A stretch of 7,066 bases of DNA, from positions 1-7,066 of the forward strand of contig JAATEW010000375.1 in the NCBI GenBank assembly GCA_015655535.1, in the 5' to 3' direction. Position numbers and translations under genes: made by a program. The notes beneath the pieces are model-generated. The model searched no databases. It was given only the letters and a program-made list of their open reading frames with translations, and was not told where the DNA came from. Shown here in pieces: positions 1-5,760 of the stretch (its first letter is position 1; each line of letters begins with the position of its first letter). Source of the stretch: Hyphomicrobiales bacterium. Lineage in GTDB: Bacteria; Pseudomonadota; Alphaproteobacteria; Rhizobiales; Beijerinckiaceae.

Positions 1-51
1 TTCAAGGCCGCCGCCGTCATCACATTCATCAAAGCCGAACGGATCATTTAA
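1..51 (+). CDS. C-terminal tail of an unidentified protein (5'-partial)
   Basis: An open frame runs from the first base of the window and ends at a TAA stop at 49-51. It encodes the 16 residues FKAAAVITFIKAERII. The gene would converge on efp, and the stop lies 31 bp before a REP-type palindrome, a common position for such repeats. Sixteen residues are too few to name a family or to be sure the frame is used. The alternative is that this is non-coding sequence open by chance, which is easy over 48 bases. Confidence 0.4.
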   Translation, partial: FKAAAVITFIKAERII

Positions 52-81
52 ATCTCACGAAAAGACAACCAACTCTCGGCG

Positions 82-196
82 CGTCATGCGCGGGCTTGAC
101 CCGCGCATCCACGACCGTTTTCGAACACATAAAGCACGCTCTTGAGGTCCGTCACAGGTCGGTGCCTGGATGCGCGGATCAAGTCCGCGCATGACG
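82..196. repeat. Pair of inverted REP-like palindromes between convergent genes
   Basis: Two 30-nt arms, 82-111 and 167-196, are inverted copies of each other with 28 of 30 positions matching, separated by 55 nt. Each arm is itself a hairpin: 87-94 pairs with 100-107 around loop CTTGA, and 171-178 pairs with 184-191 around loop TCAAG, both with 8 perfect pairs. The two differences between the arms preserve the pairing inside each arm (G94-C100 versus A178-T184). Short palindromes of this kind, often paired in opposite orientation, are known as REP/BIME elements in many proteobacterial genomes and tend to lie 3' of genes. Here the pair sits between the end of the left-edge gene and the end of efp. 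There is no T-run typical of an intrinsic terminator, although the folded RNA could protect or end transcripts from either side. Confidence 0.75.
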
Positions 197-224
197 GTCC
201 TTATCGACCCGATTGAAAGCAAAA

Positions 225-791
225 TCAGTCCGCCCGACGCAAATAGGCGACCTCGGTCGTATCGACAACGATGCGCTCGCCCGGCTCGATGAAGGGCGGC
301 ACAAGGACACGCAACCCGTTTTCGAGCTTCGCCGGCTTATAGGATGAAGCCGCCGTCTGACCGCGCACGACGGGATCGGCTTCGACGACCTCCAAGACCA
401 CTTGGAGCGGAAAGCGGATGCTGATCGGCCGGCCTTCATGCATTTGCAACGTGACTTTCATCCCGTCTTGCAAAAAGGCCGCGCGCTCGCCCAGCCAGTC
501 GGCGGCGAGATCGATCTGCTCATAGCTTTCGAGATCCATGAAGACGAGCGAATCGCCCTCCTTATAAAGAAAGCTGAAATCCTTCAGTTCGAGCTCGATC
601 ATCTCGACCGTTTCGTCGGCCCGGAATCGCTCGTTGAGCTTGCGCCCGTCGATCAGGTTTTTCAGTTCGACCTGGTTGAAGGCGCCGCCTTTGCCGGGCT
701 TCACCGTATTGGACTTCACCGCGACCCAAAGGCCCGCCTGATGTTCGATGACGGTGCCGGGCGTGATCTGGTTTCCGTTGATTTTGGGCAT
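225..791 (-). CDS. efp: Translation elongation factor P (EF-P)
   Basis: Cytoplasmic 188-residue factor, the usual EF-P length, that binds between the P and E sites of the ribosome and stimulates peptide bond formation at consecutive prolines. The N-terminal KOW-like domain (about 1-63) carries the loop KPGKGGAF with Lys34, the position that EpmA beta-lysylates in enterobacteria. Two OB-type domains follow (about 65-128 and 130-186). The PROSITE EF-P signature pattern is met in full from Lys152 to Gly171, and the protein ends VDTTEVAYLRRAD. The ATG at 789-791 gives the expected N-terminus, but no strong Shine-Dalgarno precedes it, only a short GAG. The sequence belongs to the KPGKGGAF group of alphaproteobacterial EF-Ps rather than the HPGKGTP group typical of Rhizobium. 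No lysine-modifying partner gene is visible in the window. The gene is convergent with the left-edge gene and downstream of the aldo/keto reductase, with a 166-bp gap that probably holds its own promoter. Confidence 0.96.
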   Translation of the reverse strand: MPKINGNQITPGTVIEHQAGLWVAVKSNTVKPGKGGAFNQVELKNLIDGRKLNERFRADETVEMIELELKDFSFLYKEGDSLVFMDLESYEQIDLAADWLGERAAFLQDGMKVTLQMHEGRPISIRFPLQVVLEVVEADPVVRGQTAASSYKPAKLENGLRVLVPPFIEPGERIVVDTTEVAYLRRAD

Positions 792-843
792 GGGCTCGCG
801 GCGCGGTTGGGGAAAGCGGCGCCATCTGGCAAGGGAGCGTGGC

Positions 844-867
844 GCCGGTCAAGGGGAAATGACCGGC
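844..867. promoter_or_regulatory. Perfect 8-bp dyad upstream of efp, overlapping a possible -35
   Basis: GCCGGTCA (844-851) and TGACCGGC (860-867) form a perfect inverted repeat with an 8-nt purine-rich spacer, 53-76 bp upstream of the efp start codon. On the minus strand it includes TTGACC (852-847), a good match to a sigma-70 -35 hexamer. A poor -10 candidate, CCAGAT (829-824), lies 17 nt further on. It could be an operator, a leader hairpin or chance; sequence alone cannot decide. Confidence 0.3.
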
Positions 868-883
868 TCCTCGCCAAACCTTT

Positions 884-912
884 GGAATAAAGCCGAATTT
901 CGCTTTCCGGCT
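884..912 (-). terminator. Weak possible terminator after the aldo/keto reductase
   Basis: On the minus strand, AGCCG (912-908) pairs with CGGCT (895-891), extended by AA/TT after one bulged G, around a 7-nt loop (AGCGAAA). TTATTCC follows. It begins 45 nt after the reductase stop codon. The stem is short and the T-tract interrupted, so this is tentative. Confidence 0.3.
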
Positions 913-957
913 ATGGCGCCGCGGCCAGCGATTTCTTCCCGGCCGTTCCGCTTGCTG

Positions 958-1950
958 TCAGCGGTCGACCATCGCCATCATCGTCTCGCTGTAGCGCGGC
1001 CCCGAGATTTTCCCCGGCGCGAGCGCGTCATCGAGAGCTTTTATCTGCTCCGGCGACAGGCTAATCGAGGCGGCAGCGACGTTTTCTTCGAGGTAGCTGC
1101 GCCGCTTCGTGCCGGGAATCGGGACAATGTGGTCGTCCTTCTGAAGCAGCCAGGCCAGCGCGATCTGACCCGGCTTGGCTTTAAGGCTTTGCGCGATGTC
1201 ACGGACCACCTGTGCCGCCCGCATGTTCACGTCATAATTCTCGCCTTGATAGCGCGGGTCGTTGCGGCGGAAATCATCCGCCGGATAGTCCTCGGCCCGC
1301 TTGACTTCACCCGTCAAAAAGCCACGCCCGAGCGGCGAAAAAGCGACCAGTCCGATTTGAAGCTCCTTCAAAACCGGGATCACATCCGTTTCGAGATTGC
1401 GCTCCCAAAGCGAATATTCGCTTTGCAATGCCGAAACCGGATGCACCGCATGCGCGCGGCGGATGGTGGCGGCACCCGCTTCGGAGAGACCGAAGAAGCG
1501 GACCTTGCCTGCCTTGATGAGTTCCGCGACCGTGCCAGCCACATCCTCGATCGGGACATTGCGATCGACGCGATGCTGATAGAGAAGATCGATATGATCT
1601 GTCCGCAACCGCTTGAGGGAACCTTCCACCGCTTCAATAATATGCGCCGGGCGGCTGTCGGTGCCGTTCATCCTTTCGCCGTTTTCGATATGAAAGCCGA
1701 ACTTCGTCGCGATCACGACTTGGTCGCGCTTGCCCGCGAGCGCTTTGCCGAGCAGCTCTTCGTTCTTGAAGGGACCATAGACCTCGGCCGTATCGAGAAA
1801 TGTGCAGCCGAGCTCTATCGCGCGATGCAGCGTTGCGATCGATTCGGCCTCGTCCGCCGGGCCGTAGGATTGGCTCATTCCCATGCAACCGAGGCCGACG
1901 GAGGAAACCTCAAGGCCCTGGGTGCCGAGCCTGCGCGTGCTTAAAGACAT
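958..1950 (-). CDS. Aldo/keto reductase (NADPH-dependent oxidoreductase)
   Basis: A 330-residue soluble TIM-barrel oxidoreductase, the normal length for bacterial aldo/keto reductases of the AKR13/YakC-like group that reduce aldehydes or ketones with NAD(P)H. The catalytic tetrad is readable: Asp53 and Tyr58 in FLDTAEVYG, Lys83 in IATKFGF and His126 in LLYQHR. The N-terminal RRLGTQGLEVSSVGLGCMGM and the cofactor-binding C-terminal segment IVPIPGTKRRSYLEENVAA (about 265-283) are also typical. The ATG at 1948-1950 is supported by a strong AAGGAG ribosome binding site 5 nt upstream. It is a monocistronic-looking gene, 129 bp after the EVE gene and 166 bp before efp. The physiological substrate cannot be read from sequence; members of this group act on small aldehydes, plant-type ketones or quinones. 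The family call is firm, the substrate unknown. Confidence 0.95.
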   Translation of the reverse strand: MSLSTRRLGTQGLEVSSVGLGCMGMSQSYGPADEAESIATLHRAIELGCTFLDTAEVYGPFKNEELLGKALAGKRDQVVIATKFGFHIENGERMNGTDSRPAHIIEAVEGSLKRLRTDHIDLLYQHRVDRNVPIEDVAGTVAELIKAGKVRFFGLSEAGAATIRRAHAVHPVSALQSEYSLWERNLETDVIPVLKELQIGLVAFSPLGRGFLTGEVKRAEDYPADDFRRNDPRYQGENYDVNMRAAQVVRDIAQSLKAKPGQIALAWLLQKDDHIVPIPGTKRRSYLEENVAAASISLSPEQIKALDDALAPGKISGPRYSETMMAMVDR

Positions 1951-1955
1951 GAGAA

Positions 1956-1961
1956 CTCCTT
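1956..1961 (-). promoter_or_regulatory. Strong ribosome binding site of the aldo/keto reductase
   Basis: The minus strand reads AAGGAG 5 nt before the ATG. It is the clearest Shine-Dalgarno site on the minus strand of this window and fixes the start of the reductase. Confidence 0.8.
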
Positions 1962-2019
1962 AACAATCAACCGTGACGCTTCATTGGTTGTGGCGAGATC
2001 ATGGATGACCGTAAAGGGG

Positions 2020-2035
2020 CTCACGAAGACGTGAG
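2020..2035 (-). terminator. Hairpin after the EVE-domain gene, possible terminator
   Basis: CTCACG (2020-2025) and CGTGAG (2030-2035) form a perfect 6-bp stem with a 4-nt loop. On the minus strand, downstream of the EVE gene, the stem is followed by CCCCTTTACGG, which is pyrimidine-rich but not a true T-run. The hairpin lies about 45 nt after the EVE stop and 70 nt before the reductase start, so it would separate the two transcripts. Tentative. Confidence 0.35.
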
Positions 2036-2079
2036 GCGCGACTTAAACGCTGCCTTCGCGTTTCGAAGCAGTTCGGGCA

Positions 2080-2502
2080 TCACTCCTTCACGAGGCCGCC
2101 CAATTTGCAGATCAAGGCCCATTCCTCATCCGTCACCGGTTGCACGGATAGGCGCGAATTATTGACGAGGATCATGTCGGCCAACCGCTCGTCAGCTTTG
2201 ATCTCTTCGAGCGTCACCGGCCGTTTCAAGGGCTTCACGGCGGCGAAATCGCACATGCCAAATTTGCCGCTCTCGTCGCTTGGGTCCGGGTAATAGGTCT
2301 TGATGACCTTGACGATGCCGACGATCTCCTTGCCGACGTTCGAATGATAGAAAAAGGCTTCCTCGCCTTTCTTCATCGCCATGAGATATTGTTTGGCGGT
2401 ATGATTGCGCACGCCGTTCCAGAACGTGCCTTTCGCGCCGGCCTCGACCTGCATCTCCCAGGACCATTTGTTCGGTTCGCTTTTGATCAGCCAATGCGCC
2501 AT
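2080..2502 (-). CDS. Stand-alone EVE-domain protein (DUF55/ThyN1-like)
   Basis: A 140-residue cytoplasmic protein that is essentially one EVE domain, related in fold to PUA and YTH domains that bind modified bases in RNA or DNA. Typical features are the opening MAHWLIKSEPNKWSWE, GTFWNGVRNHTAKQYL (about 25-40), KKGEEAFFYHSNVGKEIVGI (44-63), TYYPDP (69-74) and the closing NNSRLSVQPVTDEEW (104-118). Solitary EVE proteins are widespread in proteobacteria and resemble eukaryotic thymocyte nuclear protein 1; their ligand is generally not established. I chose the ATG at 2500-2502, preceded by GGGGGC, because the family starts at this point. A TTG at 2518-2520 would add six residues without a better ribosome binding site. 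The gene follows gpsA in the same direction but is separated from it by a long inverted repeat, so it may have its own promoter. Confidence 0.93.
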   Translation of the reverse strand: MAHWLIKSEPNKWSWEMQVEAGAKGTFWNGVRNHTAKQYLMAMKKGEEAFFYHSNVGKEIVGIVKVIKTYYPDPSDESGKFGMCDFAAVKPLKRPVTLEEIKADERLADMILVNNSRLSVQPVTDEEWALICKLGGLVKE

Positions 2503-2532
2503 TGACGCCCCCAGTATCAAATTTCAGAGAAT

Positions 2533-2615
2533 CGTCATTGCGAGCGTAGCGAAGCAATCCAGGATCCAATCATTCCAAGCAATGGCTGGATTGCTTCGCT
2601 ACGCTCGCAATGACG
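2533..2615. repeat. Perfect 30-bp inverted repeat between gpsA and the EVE gene
   Basis: Arms 2533-2562 and 2586-2615 are exact reverse complements over 30 bp, with a 23-nt loop. The outer part reads CGTCATTGCGAGCGTAGCGA. From memory, this GTCATTGCGAGCGNAGCGAAGCAATCC type of sequence recurs as a dispersed intergenic repeat in many proteobacterial genomes. It lies 17 bp downstream of the gpsA stop and 30 bp upstream of the EVE start. No target duplication or transposase is seen. Transcribed, it would form a very stable hairpin on either strand, but there is no T-run, so a role in mRNA 3'-end protection or reduced read-through is more plausible than classical intrinsic termination. Confidence 0.85.
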
Positions 2616-2629
2616 GCTTATCGATCAGC

Positions 2630-3631
2630 TTAGGATAAGCGTTCGGGTTTCGCGGGCCTAGCGAGCAAAGCCTCGATCGCGGCCTCAATCGACAGCTTTT
2701 GTGTCAGCACCGCATCGACGGCGGCCGCGATCGGCATATCGACACCCTTACTCTGCGCCAAGCTCACGAGCACAGCGCTTGTATGGGCCCCCTCGACGAG
2801 CCCCGCCGCGGCGATTGCCTGATCCATCGGCGTGCCGCGCCCAAGCGCGAGGCCGAAGGCATAATTGCGCGATTGCGCCGAGCAGGTCAGCACAAGATCG
2901 CCGAGGCCCGACAATCCCATCAGCGTGCCGGGTTCGGCTCCAAAGGCAGCACCGAAGCGCGTCAATTCGGCAAAGCCCCGCGCGATCAGCGCGGCGCTCG
3001 CCGAGGCACCAAGCCCGCGTCCGGCGGCGATACCAACCGCGATGGCGAGCACGTTTTTCGCCGCGCCGCCGATCTCAACGCCTCGCATATCGCTCGAATG
3101 ATAGAATCGCACCCAAGGCACGGCGAGCCTTTGCCCAAGGCGCTCGGCCAACGCTTCATCTTTCGCGGCAAGCGTGATCGCCGTCGGAAGGCCCTTGCCC
3201 ACATCCTGTGCGAAACCCGGCCCTGAGAGCACCGCCGCCGGATTATGCGGCAGGGTCTCGGCAAGCACATCGCTGAGAAACAGCCCGCTCACCCGCTCGA
3301 TACCCTTGGCGCAAATGACTACGGGCACGCCCACAGCAATATGCGGCGCGGCAAGCTGCATGGCGCCACGCAGCGCCTGCGCCGGCACCACGGCCAGGAT
3401 CAGATCGGCATCGGCAATCGCCGCGAGATCGGCGGTGACGTCCAGGCTCGGCGCCAATGGCACGCCCGGCAGATGCCGCGCGTTGGTTCGTTCCGCCGCC
3501 ATGGCCGCGATCTGCTCAGGATCGCGGCCCCAAATCATGACTTTGGTCCCGTTATAGGCGGCGAGATTGGCAAGCGTCGTGCCCCAGGCGCCCGCGCCGA
3601 GGACAGCTATCACGCCGCCGGTCTCCGTCAC
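2630..3631 (-). CDS. gpsA: NAD(P)-dependent glycerol-3-phosphate dehydrogenase
   Basis: Cytoplasmic enzyme of 333 residues that reduces dihydroxyacetone phosphate to sn-glycerol-3-phosphate, the backbone for phospholipid synthesis. The N-terminal Rossmann fold shows VLGAGAWGTTLA with the dinucleotide motif G12-x-G14-x-x-G17. Further family marks are CAKGIE with Lys109, SGPGFAQDVGKGLPTA (136-151), the active-site region GGAAKNVLAIAVGIAAGRGLG with Lys192, SGLGDLVLTC with Asp245, and SRNYAFG with Arg255. Length and motif order are normal for GpsA. The start is GTG at 3629-3631, overlapping the tsaD TGA by 4 bases (GTGA), so translation is probably coupled to tsaD. No independent ribosome binding site is needed in that arrangement. 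The gene ends at a TAA 17 bp before a long inverted repeat. Confidence 0.97.
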   Translation of the reverse strand: MTETGGVIAVLGAGAWGTTLANLAAYNGTKVMIWGRDPEQIAAMAAERTNARHLPGVPLAPSLDVTADLAAIADADLILAVVPAQALRGAMQLAAPHIAVGVPVVICAKGIERVSGLFLSDVLAETLPHNPAAVLSGPGFAQDVGKGLPTAITLAAKDEALAERLGQRLAVPWVRFYHSSDMRGVEIGGAAKNVLAIAVGIAAGRGLGASASAALIARGFAELTRFGAAFGAEPGTLMGLSGLGDLVLTCSAQSRNYAFGLALGRGTPMDQAIAAAGLVEGAHTSAVLVSLAQSKGVDMPIAAAVDAVLTQKLSIEAAIEALLARPAKPERLS

Positions 3632-4692
3632 GCTTTACCGTGATGCGCGGCATCCGCGTCGGCGTCGAGCGGCCAGCGGGGCCTCGCCGCGAAGGTCAGA
3701 TCGTCCGTGAGGCCCAAGGACAGGCGCTCGATCCCGGCCCAAGCGATCATCGCGCCATTATCGGTGCAAAGCGCCCCCGGCGGCAGGACGAGCTTCAAGC
3801 CCGTTTCGCCGGAAAAGCGCTGAAGAGCCCGCCTGATCCCGCCGTTGGCCGCGGCGCCGCCCGCGACCACGAGCGCCAGGGGCGTTCGCCCGACGCGCTC
3901 ACGAAACGATTTCAGCCCGGCGCGGCAGCGATCGACGATCGTATCGACGACGGCCGCCTGGAACGAGGCGCAGAGATCGGCGACATCTGTCGCCGTCAGA
4001 GGCGCGATTCTTTCGGCTTCGAGCCGCACCGCCGTCTTGAGGCCGGAGAGCGAGAAATCCGCCTTGGCGCGGCCGAGCATGGGGCGCGGAAAATTAAACC
4101 GCAACGAATCGCCTTTTTCGGCCTCTTGCTCGACCTGCGGGCCGCCCGGATAGGGCAGGCCAAGCATTTTCGCGACCTTGTCGAAGGCTTCGCCCACGGC
4201 ATCGTCGACGGTCGAGCCAAGCCGCACATAATCGCCGATACCCTTGACCGCGACGAGCTGCGTATGGCCGCCCGAGACGAGCAGGAGAAGATAAGGAAAA
4301 TCGATCCCATCCGTCAGCCGTGCGGTGAGCGCATGGGCTTCGAGATGATTGACGGCAATGAAAGGCTTGCGCGTCGCCAGCGCCAAGGCCTTGGCCGTCG
4401 TCAGGCCGACGATGACGCCGCCGATGAGGCCAGGCCCCGCCGCCGCCGCGATCCCGTCCAATTCGTCGAGCCGCAGGCCCGCATGAATGAGCGCCCGCTC
4501 GACCAGCCGGTCGATGACGTCGATATGGGCACGGGCTGCGATCTCCGGCACCACGCCGCCATAGGCGGCATGTTCGGCGATCTGGCTCATGATCTCATTC
4601 GACAATATGTCGCCGCCGCCTTCCGGGCGCAGCTGCACCACGGCAGCCGCCGTCTCGTCACAGGTGGTTTCAATGCCAAGTACGCGCATCAT
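3628..4692 (-). CDS. tsaD: tRNA N6-threonylcarbamoyladenosine synthase catalytic subunit TsaD
   Basis: Cytoplasmic 354-residue ASKHA-fold protein. With TsaB and TsaE it transfers the threonylcarbamoyl group, made by TsaC, to A37 of tRNAs reading ANN codons. The opening MRVLGIETTCDETAAAVV, AAYGGVVPEIAARAH (42-56) and AAAAGPGLIGGVIVGL (82-97) are typical. The metal-binding HLEAH provides His116 and His120, and the third ligand is Asp311 in LCTDNGAMIAWAG. SGGHTQLV (140-147), TVDDAVGEAFDKVAKMLGL (161-179) and VVAGGAAANGGIR (285-297) complete the family pattern. Two ATG codons stand in tandem (4690-4692 and 4687-4689); either could start, and no clear ribosome binding site is seen for them. The gene is divergent from hemC and overlaps gpsA by 4 bases. 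The tsaD/hemC divergence is a recurrent alphaproteobacterial arrangement. Confidence 0.97.
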   Translation of the reverse strand: MMRVLGIETTCDETAAAVVQLRPEGGGDILSNEIMSQIAEHAAYGGVVPEIAARAHIDVIDRLVERALIHAGLRLDELDGIAAAAGPGLIGGVIVGLTTAKALALATRKPFIAVNHLEAHALTARLTDGIDFPYLLLLVSGGHTQLVAVKGIGDYVRLGSTVDDAVGEAFDKVAKMLGLPYPGGPQVEQEAEKGDSLRFNFPRPMLGRAKADFSLSGLKTAVRLEAERIAPLTATDVADLCASFQAAVVDTIVDRCRAGLKSFRERVGRTPLALVVAGGAAANGGIRRALQRFSGETGLKLVLPPGALCTDNGAMIAWAGIERLSLGLTDDLTFAARPRWPLDADADAAHHGKA

Positions 4693-4815
4693 GTGTCTTT
4701 GAGTGCCGGGCCATCCTAGATATATGGAGACGCACCCGGCCAGCTTGAGATTTCACCTTATAGCCTAAGGTCTCAACCATTTCCGAATCTTCCTTGAGAG
4801 AAATCATCCGTTTAG
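4693..4815. promoter_or_regulatory. Divergent tsaD/hemC promoter region
   Basis: This 123-bp gap must hold promoters for both directions. On the + strand, TTGAGT (4699-4704) and TATATG (4721-4726) with 16-nt spacing form a moderate sigma-70 candidate for hemC, giving a leader of roughly 80 nt. On the minus strand TATATC (4724-4719) could be a -10 for tsaD, but I see no matching -35. The hexamer TTGAGA occurs at 4745-4750 and 4794-4799, and inverted as TCTCAA at 4771-4776. The region clearly acts as a divergent promoter area by position; the exact boxes are guesses. Confidence 0.45.
4745..4776. promoter_or_regulatory. Bulged 11-bp dyad in the tsaD/hemC intergenic region
   Basis: ACCTTA (4755-4760) and TAAGGT (4766-4771) form a perfect dyad with spacer TAGCC. 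Outside it TTGAGA (4745-4750) matches TCTCAA (4771-4776), giving 11 pairs in total when the left arm is allowed a 5-nt bulge (TTTCA). It could be a binding site shared by the divergent genes or a hairpin in the hemC leader. No known regulator motif is recognised. Confidence 0.35.
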
Positions 4816-5760
4816 ATGAGCACTTCGCCCTCCGCACCCTTCAAGCTGAAACTCGGCACGCGCGGCAGCCCGCTCGCCTTGGCCCAGGCCCATATGGTCC
4901 AAAAGGGCTTGGCCCTGGCGCATGGGGTTGAGCCCGACGCGATCGAGATCGTCGTTATCAAGACCACCGGCGATCAGATTCAGGACCGTTCGCTGGAGGA
5001 AGCCGGCGGCAAGGGCCTCTTCACCAAGGAACTCGACATCGCCTTGATCGGCGGCACGATCGATTTCGCGGTTCATTCATCGAAGGATCTGCCGACGCTT
5101 TTGCCGCCGGAAATCACCATCGCGGGCTATCTGCCGCGCGAAGACCCCCGCGATGTATGGATTTCGCCAGTAGCGGCGCATCCCCGCGATTTGCCAAAGG
5201 GCGCCAAGGTCGGCACGGCCTCGCTGCGGCGCGGCGCCATGCTGAAACGGCTGCGCCCCGATCTCGAAATTTCGCTCCTGCGCGGCAATGTCGAGACGCG
5301 GCTTGCCAAGGTCGCCTCCGGCGCATTCGCAGGCACATTGCTGGCGCTCGCCGGCCTCAAGCGCCTCGGGCTCGAAGCGCGGGCAACCGCGATCCTCGGC
5401 ATAGATGAGTTTCTACCTGCCGCCGGGCAAGGCGCCATCGGGATCACTGCGCGGCAGGGCGACGAGAAGGTGCTGACCGGGCTCGCACCCATCCTCGATC
5501 CCGCGACAGGCATAGCGCTCGCGGTGGAACGCGCCTTTCTCGCCGTGCTCGACGGCTCCTGCAAGACGCCCATCGGCGCCTATGCACAGGTGGCGGGCGA
5601 TCAACTTACCTTCCAAGGGCTTTTGCTGCGTCCGGACGGCGGCGATGCCGTCGATGTCTCGGCCTCAGGTTCTGCGAGCGAGGCGGTCAAAATCGGCGAA
5701 GACGCCGCGCGCTCGATTTTGGCCGAGCTGCCGGCGCATGGGTTCAAGGTCCAGCCATGA
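4816..5760 (+). CDS. hemC: Hydroxymethylbilane synthase (porphobilinogen deaminase)
   Basis: Cytoplasmic enzyme of 314 residues that joins four porphobilinogens into the linear tetrapyrrole hydroxymethylbilane, on the route to haem, sirohaem, cobalamin and, where present, bacteriochlorophyll. Domain 1 shows LGTRGSPLALAQA with Arg16, IKTTGDQIQDRSL (48-60), GGKGLFTKELD (64-74) and AVHSSKDLPT with the catalytic Asp91. Substrate-binding arginines lie in ASLRRG (135-140) and LRGNVETR (155-162). The C-terminal domain has Cys249 in LDGSCKTPIGAYA, which carries the dipyrromethane cofactor by a thioether bond. All key residues are present. An in-frame TAG at 4813-4815 directly precedes the ATG, so translation cannot begin earlier; the ribosome binding site is poor (GAGAG about 15 nt upstream). 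The TGA stop overlaps the hemD start as ATGA, indicating a coupled operon. Confidence 0.98.
   Translation: MSTSPSAPFKLKLGTRGSPLALAQAHMVQKGLALAHGVEPDAIEIVVIKTTGDQIQDRSLEEAGGKGLFTKELDIALIGGTIDFAVHSSKDLPTLLPPEITIAGYLPREDPRDVWISPVAAHPRDLPKGAKVGTASLRRGAMLKRLRPDLEISLLRGNVETRLAKVASGAFAGTLLALAGLKRLGLEARATAILGIDEFLPAAGQGAIGITARQGDEKVLTGLAPILDPATGIALAVERAFLAVLDGSCKTPIGAYAQVAGDQLTFQGLLLRPDGGDAVDVSASGSASEAVKIGEDAARSILAELPAHGFKVQP

Noticed and set aside
82..196. CRISPR repeat-spacer unit
   Set aside because: There are only two arms, in inverted rather than direct orientation, with no array or cas genes.
179..439. Short minus-strand open frame over the efp 3' end and the REP arm
   Set aside because: It lies in another frame of efp and runs into the repeat; Ser/Arg-rich product typical of shadow frames.
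748..1944. 398-codon + strand open frame opposite the aldo/keto reductase
   Set aside because: It is antisense to a gene with a full catalytic tetrad and a strong ribosome site. Its translation is arginine/histidine-rich with no family pattern, as expected for a GC-rich shadow.
2503..2520. Six-residue N-terminal extension of the EVE protein from a TTG start
   Set aside because: Family members begin at MAHWLIKSEP-like sequence and the TTG has no better ribosome site.
2533..2615. Intrinsic terminator for gpsA
   Set aside because: The stem is far longer than a usual terminator and no T-run follows on the minus strand; a dispersed repeat explains it better.
3640..4719. 359-codon + strand open frame opposite tsaD
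   Set aside because: Complete antisense overlap with a well-supported tsaD; low-complexity Arg/Asp/Gly-rich product with no recognisable domain.
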